A stretch of DNA of 64,000 bases from an uncultured Treponema sp. (GTDB lineage: Bacteria > Spirochaetota > Spirochaetia > Treponematales > Treponemataceae). Position numbers and translations under genes: made by a program. The stretch spans positions 1 through 64,000 of the forward strand of contig CAMWTK010000005.1 in NCBI GenBank assembly GCA_947177175.1. The letters run 5' to 3'. Position 1 is the stretch's first letter. Each line of letters opens with the position of its first letter. Below, piece after piece: positions 32,970-41,139 of the stretch. The notes below the pieces were generated by a model, which saw nothing but the letters and a program-made list of their open reading frames with translations, was not told the origin of the DNA and searched no databases.

Positions 32970-34067
32970 TTAGTATTCCAGACTGTACTTCCAGTATACC
33001 GGGATAGCAAAATCCCAGTATTTGTCAACCTTGTTGACCTCGGCCTTTGCGCCAACCGCATGTCGCTTGTTGATTTCGTAGTCAACCGCAAACGACGCAC
33101 CGTAGCCATTGCCCAAACCGTTGTCCGCAAAGTCGAACAGGAGTTTGCCCGTCGCCGTTGCCGAAAGTTTGTCCACCAAGCCGAACGAGAACGCCACCGC
33201 AGTGTAGAAATCATATCCTTCGTTGTCGTCAAAGTCGAAGTCCCATGCAAGCTCCGCATTCAGCCGGAACAAGCGCGCGTCATACGTCACATAAGTGGTC
33301 AGCAGGTCTGTATACGCCATGCCAGCATCTGCGATAAGTTTTCCAAGTTCATTTTGCCCCCAGTCATTGCCCCAAGCATGCGTGAAGCCCGCGCCAATGG
33401 AGAGTGCCTTTACCACGCCGAAGAATCCCGGCATATTGACAAACGTGCCGAACTGACGACCGCCACTGCACGGAATGCCCTGTATATTCACGCTCGCCTG
33501 AAACATATCCAAGTCAAGAATCGCGCCTGTGCCAAAGTGGAAATTATGGCCGCCGCCAAACTGATTTTTCGCGCTGTCGTAATCCATGCCGGACGGAACG
33601 GTCGCCGAAAGGCGGAGCATTTTTATCGGGCGAATCACGAACGTAAAGCCGTCGCTGCCGATGTTGCCCGCCGTCGCGTTGTCGTCCCAAATCGGGAAAT
33701 ACGAGCCGTCTGCCCAAATGGTATCGTGCAGGCCGAGCGTAATCATGTCAATCGGGCGGAACTCAAGCCACCAGTCATTGATTTCGCCGCTGAGATAAAA
33801 ATGATCCGCATCCCGGTCCTGCCCAAAATAGAGCGTCCCTTTTATGCCGGCATCGACCTTGGCAGTCTTGATGTCCGCATACATCCGCTCCTTGATGCCG
33901 GGAAAATATGCGTCCGTTTTATACTCGCCGTCTTTGTTATCATCATGATGACGCAAGAACGGATCGTCCGAATACAATTTATTGTAGAAATCCACCTGAA
34001 CGTCTGCAAAGGCTACCCCCCCCCAGACAGCCGCAACAGCGACCATGCTCGCAAGAATCCTTTTCAT
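32970..34067 (-). CDS. Outer-membrane beta-barrel protein with poly-G tract in signal peptide
   Basis: This 365-aa exported protein has a clear signal peptide (residues 1 to about 21, ending GVAFA) and a mature part rich in alternating aromatic/polar strands, ending in Tyr, as in outer-membrane barrels. It is a treponeme-like porin or surface protein of unknown substrate. The coding strand has nine consecutive G (34016-34024 as C on the plus strand) inside the signal peptide, encoding WGG; slippage there would shift frame. At the present length the gene is in frame. ATG 34067 has GGAGG upstream. A consensus promoter and a leader of about 115 nt with three stem-loops precede it. Confidence 0.8.
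   Translation of the reverse strand: MKRILASMVAVAAVWGGVAFADVQVDFYNKLYSDDPFLRHHDDNKDGEYKTDAYFPGIKERMYADIKTAKVDAGIKGTLYFGQDRDADHFYLSGEINDWWLEFRPIDMITLGLHDTIWADGSYFPIWDDNATAGNIGSDGFTFVIRPIKMLRLSATVPSGMDYDSAKNQFGGGHNFHFGTGAILDLDMFQASVNIQGIPCSGGRQFGTFVNMPGFFGVVKALSIGAGFTHAWGNDWGQNELGKLIADAGMAYTDLLTTYVTYDARLFRLNAELAWDFDFDDNEGYDFYTAVAFSFGLVDKLSATATGKLLFDFADNGLGNGYGASFAVDYEINKRHAVGAKAEVNKVDKYWDFAIPVYWKYSLEY
34016..34024 (-). repeat. Homopolymeric G9 tract in coding sequence
   Basis: Nine C on the plus strand, which is G9 on the coding strand, lie about 45 nt downstream of the ATG of the outer-membrane protein. It is the longest G/C run noticed in the window and is placed where a length change would abolish the protein. 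Confidence 0.95.
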
Positions 34068-34100
34068 AAAAACCTCCATAAAATCGCATTCCGCAGGAAA

Positions 34101-34217
34101 CTCCCCTTCCCGGGGCTTGCAATTCGTCCGCGCGAGCGGACTCGTCGATAGTTAGTTTGCGACGCAAACTGCCGTCAAAAGCACGGAAAAACTAGCATAC
34201 CCCGTTCGCTTTGTCAA
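34101..34217 (-). promoter_or_regulatory. Promoter and structured leader of the barrel gene
   Basis: On the minus strand TTGACA (34212-34217), a 17-bp spacer and TAGTTT (34189-34194) form the promoter. The leader then has three stems: AGTTTGC/GCAAACT (34154-34170), GTCCGC/GCGGAC (34126-34141) and CCCC/GGGG (34103-34115), ahead of the GGAGG site. Such a leader may affect mRNA stability or translation. Confidence 0.55.
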
Positions 34218-34421
34218 CACAATTTGCCAAACAATTGAAAAACATTGCAGAATTTACATCTTTTTATCCTCCTTTACATTTGTCAGTCACGGACGACAAA
34301 ACTATCTCCGACAAGATTAGTTATATAACTCTAATTAAAGTTATCATGCACTAACAAATATATATTGTCAATCTCTTTCCATAAAGTGACGCGCGTTTTT
34401 GGCTATCTGCCGCTTTTCTGC
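34218..34421. other. AT-rich divergent intergenic region
   Basis: Together with the leader described separately, this makes a 366-bp gene-free stretch (34068-34433). This part is clearly more AT-rich than the genome around it, especially 34225-34380 with several ATATA and TTTAC strings. No gene is seen. It may carry further promoter or regulator sites for the two divergent outer-membrane genes. Confidence 0.5.
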
Positions 34422-34433
34422 TATGCTTGTGGC

Positions 34434-35711
34434 GTGAGATTCAACCGTTTTTTCGGTACGATTGCCGCACTCTGTTTTTTTGCCCTCCCGCTTTTCGCAC
34501 AAGAAGCCGACGTTCCGCATGACGATGCCGTAAACGCCGCGCTCGTCGTCTCGCGCATCAAAGTCAGCGGGCTAAAAAAGACGCGCCAGTCATACATGCA
34601 GTCGGTGCTCGACAAATACCGGGGGATTCCCGTGGCAGAACTTGACCTGAATGACGTGGAGATTACGTTGCGCAATCAGGGGCTTTTTTCCGATATAACG
34701 GTGAACTGCGGCACGGACGAATCGGGCTACGGCACGCTGTTCGTGACGGTGACGGAAAAAATCTCTTTTCTGCCCGTCCCGTTCGCGATGTACGCATCGG
34801 GCACGGGCTTTATGGGCGGGCTGGTCGTCATGGACACCAATGCGTTCGGCGTAAAGGACACGTACCTTGTGGGCGGCGTGTTTTCGTCGTCAAGGCAAAT
34901 GGCAATCATGGCGTTCTCCAAGCCGTCGCTCGCCCTGACCAAGCCGGGATTTTCCGTGAGCGGGTCGTTCGCGCACCGGGGGAACAAAGTACACGACGGC
35001 AACGATTCGCTCGCGCTCGCCTACCGCACGATTGGCGGCGGGGCAGAAATCTCCCTGACCGACAAACTGACCGAACACACCAACGCCTCGGTCGGACTGC
35101 GCTACGACTACACGAACATTTCGCTTGACGACGATTTTTCCGCCTATCAGGACGACCTCAAAACCTACCACGCGTTTTCCGTGAACACGGCATGGGGCGC
35201 ACGGTTTCCCCAGCTGAACGAATGGTTTTTGTCCACAAAATCCGTGCGCGTCGCCGCCCGCGCAACGTTCTTTGATTCAGGAACATGGGCGCAGTCTGCG
35301 GACGTGCAGGTTTCGGTACAGCAGAATCTTCCCGTGCGGCGGCTGCGCATGGTGGCGCAGGGCGCGGGGCATTATTCGCACGGCGCGCCCGTATCGTTGT
35401 GGGCATCGCAGAGCACCGTCGGCACGACAATCATGCCCGACAAATTCGTCAGCCAAAAAATGCTCGGCGTGAACGCCGGACTTGAATTCGCCGTGGCAAA
35501 GACGAAATTCGCCACGTTTTCGGTCTATGGATTATACGAACAGTTTTTCGGCGAGGATTTTGACGGCGACCACATGCTGAACCTCGGCTACTCCGCAGGC
35601 GCAAAAATGTATCTGGCAAAAATATCGCTTCCCGCAGTGGCGGTGGGATTTTCCCACAACGTGAGCCAAAACAATCTGAAATTCTCCGTCGCCGTCGGCA
35701 TTGGTTTTTAG
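34434..35711 (+). CDS. POTRA-containing outer-membrane barrel (BamA/TamA-like)
   Basis: This 425-aa exported protein has a signal peptide at residues 1 to about 20 (RFFGTIAALCFFALPLFA core) and then a single POTRA-like domain (about 35-110, with the typical LRNQGLFSDITV turn). It ends with a C-terminal barrel finishing in Phe. Proteins of this shape insert or secrete other outer-membrane proteins, or are themselves pores. It is far shorter than true BamA, which has five POTRA domains. The start is GTG 34434: a TGCTATGCT extended -10 box lies 6 nt upstream, with no ribosome site, and the signal peptide begins there. It diverges from the poly-G barrel gene. Confidence 0.75.
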   Translation: MRFNRFFGTIAALCFFALPLFAQEADVPHDDAVNAALVVSRIKVSGLKKTRQSYMQSVLDKYRGIPVAELDLNDVEITLRNQGLFSDITVNCGTDESGYGTLFVTVTEKISFLPVPFAMYASGTGFMGGLVVMDTNAFGVKDTYLVGGVFSSSRQMAIMAFSKPSLALTKPGFSVSGSFAHRGNKVHDGNDSLALAYRTIGGGAEISLTDKLTEHTNASVGLRYDYTNISLDDDFSAYQDDLKTYHAFSVNTAWGARFPQLNEWFLSTKSVRVAARATFFDSGTWAQSADVQVSVQQNLPVRRLRMVAQGAGHYSHGAPVSLWASQSTVGTTIMPDKFVSQKMLGVNAGLEFAVAKTKFATFSVYGLYEQFFGEDFDGDHMLNLGYSAGAKMYLAKISLPAVAVGFSHNVSQNNLKFSVAVGIGF

Positions 35712-35722
35712 GTGACGCGCCG

Positions 35723-37900
35723 TCAGCCATGCACCTTTTCCGCGGGTAAGTGCGCGCGCACCATTTGTTCGAGCGATGCGCCCGTAACAGGTTTGGCAAG
35801 GTAATCGTCAAAGCCCGCCGCCAGATACATTTCCCGCGCGCCCGAAATGGCGTTTGCCGTCAGCGCAATGCAGGGCGTTCCGTCGTTCTTGCCGCCGTCT
35901 TTTTTCAGCGCCGCAAGCATTTCCATGCCGTCCATGTTGGGCATCATGTGATCGATAAAAATAACGTCGTAGTGTTCGGCGCGGGTCTTTTCCAGCCCCT
36001 CAATGCCGTCTGCGGCCGTGTCAATCTGCACGAGCGTCTTTTTGAGCAGCCCGCGCATGACGGTCAGATTGACGGGCGTGTCGTCAACAATCAGGATTTT
36101 TGCGTCAGGCGCGTGGAACGATTCTTTGTACTGCGCGACGCTTTTCCTGGTCGTCTGCCGCACCGCCTCATAATCGCCGATTTTTTTCTGGCTGACGATT
36201 TGCTGCCGCACGCGGAACGAAAACGTCGAGCCTTTGCCGTACTCGGACTGCACGTCAAGGCGCGTGTCCATGGCGGCAAGCAGATTATGCACGATGTTCA
36301 GGCCAAGCCCCGTGCCTTCAATGCCCCGGTTGCGCTCCTCGTCAATCCGCTCGAATGGAGAGAACAGCCGCTCCAAATCGTCGGACTTTATGCCAATTCC
36401 CGTGTCGGAGACGATGACAATCAGATAGATATTGTCCACGTCAATGCGGTCGAACGTGACGGTGAGCGTCACGCTGCCGTCGAGCGTGTATTTGACGGCG
36501 TTTGTCAGCAGATTCAGCGCGCACTGCTTTATGCGCACTTCGTCGCCGTACAAGGTTTCGGGCGTGTTCGCGTCCACCTGCACGCGCAGCGCAAGCCGCT
36601 TTGAGTCCGCGCGGGGCATAATCATGCTGACCAAATCGGTGACCAGGCCGCTCACGTCATAGGCGGCGGGAATGATGTTCACCTTGCCCGCCTCGATTTT
36701 TGAAAAGTCGAGGATGTCGTTAATCATTTCAAGGAGCGAATTTCCTGCCGTCTGAATGGCGCGGGCGTAGTTCAAAATCGCCCGGTCGCTGTTCTCGCGC
36801 AAAATCAGCTCGTCAAAGCCGAGCATGGCGGTAATCGGCGTACGGATTTCGTGCGACATACGCGCAAGGAACGACGACTTGGCGATATTCGCCGCGTCCG
36901 CCAGCTGTTTCTGCGCCTCAAGCTCCTTGATGTACGCAAGCCGTTCCGTCTCGTCCTTGAACACGTATGCCGTGCCCGCCAGTTTTTTTCCGCGGTACAG
37001 ATTGTTCTTTTCCAGCGAAAATATGCTGTCATTGATGCGCACCGTCTCCGAACCGTTCGCCGCAAGGCGGATATCCTCCACCGCCCGATCGGGGTCTTCC
37101 CGCAGCCGAGGAAACAGTTCGCCCGCCCGTTCGTTAAAAAAACTCACTTTTTTGTCCACGTTGACGGCGACAACCGCTTCGGAAAGATGGTCCATCACAA
37201 AATCTTTCGCCAGCTCCTGAAAGTCGAGCAAATCGTAGCGGAACATGGCGATATACATAAAGAAAATGGCGAGCGTGTAGCCGAGCATCGTCAGGTCGTA
37301 ATCGTCCGCCACCTTGCAGAGTTCCAGCACAAAAAACAGCACCTGCACCAGCACCGCAACAAGCACGAACAGCAGCCGTTTTTTGGTAAAAGGATTCCGT
37401 GCGGCAAGCAAGCGGCGCACGAGCACCGTCAGAAAATACACGGTGTACACAATCATAAGTGCCATGAACGCGTTGCGCCATATACCATAGGTGCAGACAA
37501 GGTGCGGGTGCAGCCCCGAATACACAAAGTCAATCGACGTGTAGTACAGCTTATGGTGCTTTGCCGTCGCCATCATAATATAGGTGGCAAAATGGAACAG
37601 CGCGAGCGCACCCAGCACGCGCGGAGAGACTTTTTTCTCGCACAGTTTCAGCCCGAACAGCAGGAACGAATACGGAATCCACACCCGGCCGAAGTACGAT
37701 ATTTGCAAGGCAAGCAGCGCGTCCGCCCGCGTTTTTGCAAGCATGACGGCAAGATAGCCCAAATTGTTGATGAGCGTGGCAAGGCAGTAAAAAAAGAGAT
37801 AGCCGTGTATCCGCGCCTTCCAGTTTTTGAAGATGTAGCCAATCTCAACCAAAAGCGCGCCGATACTAAGGCACTGAACGATAAGCAGCGTCTGATTCAT
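35723..37900 (-). CDS. Hybrid sensor histidine kinase
   Basis: This 725-aa membrane-anchored kinase has, in order: an N-terminal seven-helix module of the histidine-kinase N-terminal 7TM type (residues about 5-225), a PAS domain (about 235-330), HisKA with the phospho-His in FLARMSHEIRTP near 350, HATPase_c with N-box NLLTNAVKYT and DTGIGI, and a C-terminal receiver (about 600-720) with phospho-acceptor Asp in FIDHMMPNMDG and Lys in LAKPV. It senses an unknown membrane or external signal and passes phosphate to a downstream regulator not seen here. It starts 3 nt after the PurO-like stop, so the two genes are co-transcribed. Confidence 0.92.
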   Translation of the reverse strand: MNQTLLIVQCLSIGALLVEIGYIFKNWKARIHGYLFFYCLATLINNLGYLAVMLAKTRADALLALQISYFGRVWIPYSFLLFGLKLCEKKVSPRVLGALALFHFATYIMMATAKHHKLYYTSIDFVYSGLHPHLVCTYGIWRNAFMALMIVYTVYFLTVLVRRLLAARNPFTKKRLLFVLVAVLVQVLFFVLELCKVADDYDLTMLGYTLAIFFMYIAMFRYDLLDFQELAKDFVMDHLSEAVVAVNVDKKVSFFNERAGELFPRLREDPDRAVEDIRLAANGSETVRINDSIFSLEKNNLYRGKKLAGTAYVFKDETERLAYIKELEAQKQLADAANIAKSSFLARMSHEIRTPITAMLGFDELILRENSDRAILNYARAIQTAGNSLLEMINDILDFSKIEAGKVNIIPAAYDVSGLVTDLVSMIMPRADSKRLALRVQVDANTPETLYGDEVRIKQCALNLLTNAVKYTLDGSVTLTVTFDRIDVDNIYLIVIVSDTGIGIKSDDLERLFSPFERIDEERNRGIEGTGLGLNIVHNLLAAMDTRLDVQSEYGKGSTFSFRVRQQIVSQKKIGDYEAVRQTTRKSVAQYKESFHAPDAKILIVDDTPVNLTVMRGLLKKTLVQIDTAADGIEGLEKTRAEHYDVIFIDHMMPNMDGMEMLAALKKDGGKNDGTPCIALTANAISGAREMYLAAGFDDYLAKPVTGASLEQMVRAHLPAEKVHG

Positions 37901-37903
37901 AGC

Positions 37904-38617
37904 CTATTCGTTCTTGTTTACAATCCGATCCTCGTATGTTCCCGTGGCGATGTCGATGAAGCGGACGAACAGCGACACTTTGTTGTCCGCGTCGAGCGCG
38001 TTCCATATCGTGTCCGTAACCTGGTCAAGACTGCCGTCAATGATGACCGGCTCCGGCTCGCCCTCAAAACTGGGCAGCGGGTTGCCGTCGCCCTGATACG
38101 TGTGGATAAACCGCCCGACTCCGGCTTTGGGATGCGAGTACGCGTAGGTAAAGCGATTGCAACTCGCCGGGTCGCCCGCGTCGCTTTTGAGGATTGACAG
38201 CGCAAAGTTGTATTCGCCGCCGGAAATGTGCATGATGCCGCTGATACGCGGCGTGTAATTGGGCGCGTCCGGCTCGAATTCGCGGCAGCGCAGGCTGTGC
38301 TCAAACGTCTGCTGATTGTCCATGTTCTGGTAAATGGTATCCGTCTGGTCGCCGTTGGTCACGATCGTCTTGTTGCCGAGCACGCGGACGGGCGCGTAGA
38401 TTATCAGGCTCGGGTCGGTCAGCTTGGCGGGGTCAAATGCCTGCGTGCGGATGCCGTCGCCGTCCCTGACAAAGACGCGGTTGCGGCTGTTTTCGCTCCG
38501 CCCCATGATAAAATAAGCGGCAACGGCTTTTGCACCGTCAGCACTCCGCCCCATGACAATGCCGCGTCCGGGATACGAGGTGGCGGAAAGCGCGGCGTGC
38601 AATGTCTGTAATTTCAT
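37904..38617 (-). CDS. IMP cyclohydrolase family protein (PurO-like)
   Basis: This 237-aa protein of the IMP_cyclohyd (archaeal PurO) family has an N-terminus typical of that family (SYPGRGIVMGRS, then AYFIMGRSENSRNR) and a mid-protein YTPRISG and GGEYNFALSILKS. PurO closes the purine ring in the last step of IMP synthesis. Bacterial members often sit outside complete purine operons and may act on other substrates. ATG 38617 has GGAG upstream. It is followed at 3 nt by the hybrid kinase gene, an odd pairing for a housekeeping enzyme. Confidence 0.8.
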   Translation of the reverse strand: MKLQTLHAALSATSYPGRGIVMGRSADGAKAVAAYFIMGRSENSRNRVFVRDGDGIRTQAFDPAKLTDPSLIIYAPVRVLGNKTIVTNGDQTDTIYQNMDNQQTFEHSLRCREFEPDAPNYTPRISGIMHISGGEYNFALSILKSDAGDPASCNRFTYAYSHPKAGVGRFIHTYQGDGNPLPSFEGEPEPVIIDGSLDQVTDTIWNALDADNKVSLFVRFIDIATGTYEDRIVNKNE

Positions 38618-38715
38618 ACGGATTCTCCAACACGACGATATTATATTCATTATGAACGAAAACGGATTTTATCGCAAGTATGTCCGGGGCGTTGCCGTTT
38701 TTTACGTCCTCTGCC
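38618..38715. other. Divergent upstream region of PurO-like gene
   Basis: No gene is seen. An AT-rich block with a possible minus-strand -10 near 38630-38640 probably drives the PurO-like/kinase operon. The tandem array at 38719 follows. Confidence 0.4.
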
Positions 38716-38718
38716 CCA

Positions 38719-38829
38719 AAAAGTTCCTAGGTTTTAGGCGAAAAGTTCCTACCTTTTTGCCTAAAAGCTTATAAGCTTTTGCATGAAAAGTTCCTAGGTT
38801 TTTGCCCAAAAGTTCCTACCTTTTTGCCC
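38719..38829. repeat. Tandem array, 22-bp period (AAAAGTTCCTA type)
   Basis: Five units start at 38719, 38741, 38763, 38786 and 38808 (steps 22, 22, 23, 22). The consensus is AAAAGTTCCTA then SSTTTTTGCCY. Units 1 and 4 have CCTAGG, units 2 and 5 have CCTACC, and unit 3 is a perfect palindrome AAAAGCTTATAAGCTTTT, giving a three-unit higher-order period of 67 bp. It lies between the divergent PurO-like and chemoreceptor genes. Confidence 0.85.
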
Positions 38830-38889
38830 GCGCAAGCCACGGCCTTGCGGAATAAGCGGAAATTCCGTGCATTTTTCCGCAAGGCGTGG

Positions 38890-38895
38890 TATAAT
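38890..38895 (+). promoter_or_regulatory. Extended -10 promoter of the chemoreceptor gene
   Basis: GTGGTATAAT, an extended -10 with its hexamer at 38890-38895, lies 26 nt before ATG 38922. AAAAGGAG is the ribosome site. No good -35 is present. Confidence 0.6.
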
Positions 38896-38921
38896 GCAGT
38901 TTGAAGAAAAGGAGCACGATT

Positions 38922-41132
38922 ATGGAAGAACAGACTCAAGAACGTGCGGAAGAATTGGCCGACAATAAACCGAAAAAGAACCGGCGGCAACTGAAAAACA
39001 TGGCAAAGAAAATCAAGACTCCGCGTGAACCGGGCAAAAAACTGACGGAGACGCTCGCGTTTAAATTTGAGTGTGCGCTGGCAGTGCTGATGGTCGTCTT
39101 TTTTACCGTGCTTATCGTCATTCTGACGCATTCAATCAGTTCGGACGACTTGAAGACGTATCGTAAATTCAACACTATGGTGGCGACGGAAAGCGCGACC
39201 GCCATTTCGTACTGGCTGGACAGCTACTACAAGGATTTGCGCGTGTTCACCCGCGCGAACGTGTTTCTGAGCGGCAACATTGACCGCGTGCGCGATTATA
39301 TAATGGAAAACACGCAACTGATGGCATCCGATTTTGATTACGTGGGCATCTGCGACACGGACGGCAACCTGTACACGTCCATGGACGAAACGGTGAACGT
39401 GCGCGGCGAAGTGTTTTTCAATCAGATCCTGACGCAGGGCGTGGATCAGTACATCAGCGAGCCGACGGTTTCTGCCGTGACGGGCGACACGGTCGTGAAC
39501 GTGGCAGTGTCTGCAGTAAACGCAAACGGCAATGTGTACGGCATTTTCTTGGGCGCAATTCCCCTGTCAATCATCAAAAACGAAATCGCCCGCACCAAAA
39601 TTTCGGGAGACGGCTATGTATTCGCGCTTGACGGCAGCGGCATGATTATTGCGCACAGCGGCGATTACAGCGAGACGGGCAAGAATTATTATGAAATGGG
39701 CGATGCCGCAAGCGGACTGGAAGGCTACCGCGATATTGCGGACAACATGATTTTCGGCAAAGAAGGAAACGGCATCATCAAGAATCGGAACGACAAGACG
39801 ACGAACTATATTTTCTACACGCCGATTAACGGAACCCGATGGTCGCTGGGAATTTCCGTGCCCAACTCAGAAATCCTTGCGGGCACGCGGCGGAGCGGAT
39901 TTACGATTGCGTTCTGTACGATTGTCATCGGCATTTTGGTGCTGCTTTTTACCGCCATGTACCTGCGCATTCTGTTGCGTCCGCTCGTGGGGCTGAAAGC
40001 GTCAATCAAAGAAATCGCGAGCGGCGACGCGGATTTGACCAAAAAAATCAACGTGACCGCAAAGGACGAAATCGGCGACGTGGTGCAGGGATTCAACCGA
40101 TTTACGGAAAACCTGCGCATGATTATCAGCGGCGTAAAGGAATCCAAAGAGAACCTGACGGACATCGACGGCAGCATGCAGCACACCGCGCTTGAGACGG
40201 CGGGATCAATCAATCAGATTTTGCGGCACATTGACGGCGTTACCGAAAAAGTTGACAGCCAAAGCAAGAGCGTCCAGCAGACGGCAGACGTAGTGACGCA
40301 GATTGCAAAGAACATCGAAAACCTGAATCAGCTGATTGAAGGGCAGACGACCGGCGTAACCGAAGCGAGCAACGCGGTGGAAGAAATGCTCGCAAACATC
40401 GCGACCGTCGCCCGCAACACCGAAACGATGGCGGATTCGTTCACGCAGCTGGAAAACGCGGCGGAAAACGGTGTTGCCAAGCAGGAAGTGGTGAACAACC
40501 AAATCGTGCTGATCCAAGAGCAGAGCAAAATGCTTTTTGCGGCAAACCGGGCGATTGCAAAAATCGCGTCGCAGACAAACTTGCTTTCTATGAATGCGGC
40601 GATTGAGGCGGCGCATGCGGGAGCAGCGGGCGCGGGATTTGGCGTGGTTGCCGACGAAGTGCGCAAACTTGCCGAAACGTCGGCGATAGAATCAAAGTCA
40701 ATCGGCGATGAACTGAAGAGCATTACCGAACTGGTCGAAGGCATGGTCGTCGCCAGCTCCGACGCAAAAAATGCGTTTGCCGACGTAAAAGAGAATATCC
40801 AAAAAACCGACGAACTGGTGCGGCAGATTCGCGCCGCCATGCTTGAAAGCGAGGAAGGCAGCAAGCAGATTACCGACACCCTGCGCATGATGAACGACAG
40901 CACGTCGCAAGTCCGCTCGTCGTCGGTAAAAATGAGCGAAGGAAACAAGGCGATTCTGGACGAAGTGAAGCTGCTGCAAAGCGCGACCGATGTCATTAAA
41001 GTCAGCGTGACCGAAATGTCGGAAAGCGCGCAGCAGATTAAGGACAACGGCAACACGTTGGGCGACATTTCGGAGTCAATGGGGCAGACAATCGAACAAA
41101 TCGGCTCGCAAATCGACTTGTTCAAGGTGTGA
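38922..41132 (+). CDS. Methyl-accepting chemotaxis protein
   Basis: This is a 736-aa chemoreceptor. After a charged cytoplasmic N-terminus there is TM1 (about residues 50-72), a periplasmic dCache-type ligand domain (about 75-325, with the VGICDTDGNLYTS-type motif), TM2 near 330-350, HAMP, and a long coiled-coil signalling domain with the conserved hairpin SQTNLLSMNAAIEAAHAG. It senses an external ligand and controls CheA; spirochaetes carry many such receptors. The start is ATG 38922 after AAAAGGAG; an upstream in-frame TTG is the ribosome-site region itself. The ligand is unknown. Confidence 0.95.
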   Translation: MEEQTQERAEELADNKPKKNRRQLKNMAKKIKTPREPGKKLTETLAFKFECALAVLMVVFFTVLIVILTHSISSDDLKTYRKFNTMVATESATAISYWLDSYYKDLRVFTRANVFLSGNIDRVRDYIMENTQLMASDFDYVGICDTDGNLYTSMDETVNVRGEVFFNQILTQGVDQYISEPTVSAVTGDTVVNVAVSAVNANGNVYGIFLGAIPLSIIKNEIARTKISGDGYVFALDGSGMIIAHSGDYSETGKNYYEMGDAASGLEGYRDIADNMIFGKEGNGIIKNRNDKTTNYIFYTPINGTRWSLGISVPNSEILAGTRRSGFTIAFCTIVIGILVLLFTAMYLRILLRPLVGLKASIKEIASGDADLTKKINVTAKDEIGDVVQGFNRFTENLRMIISGVKESKENLTDIDGSMQHTALETAGSINQILRHIDGVTEKVDSQSKSVQQTADVVTQIAKNIENLNQLIEGQTTGVTEASNAVEEMLANIATVARNTETMADSFTQLENAAENGVAKQEVVNNQIVLIQEQSKMLFAANRAIAKIASQTNLLSMNAAIEAAHAGAAGAGFGVVADEVRKLAETSAIESKSIGDELKSITELVEGMVVASSDAKNAFADVKENIQKTDELVRQIRAAMLESEEGSKQITDTLRMMNDSTSQVRSSSVKMSEGNKAILDEVKLLQSATDVIKVSVTEMSESAQQIKDNGNTLGDISESMGQTIEQIGSQIDLFKV

Positions 41133-41139
41133 GCGGCGC

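Noticed and set aside
34218-34421. Riboswitch or small RNA in the AT-rich gap
   Set aside because: No known riboswitch core or terminator-bearing stem was seen; only low-complexity AT sequence.
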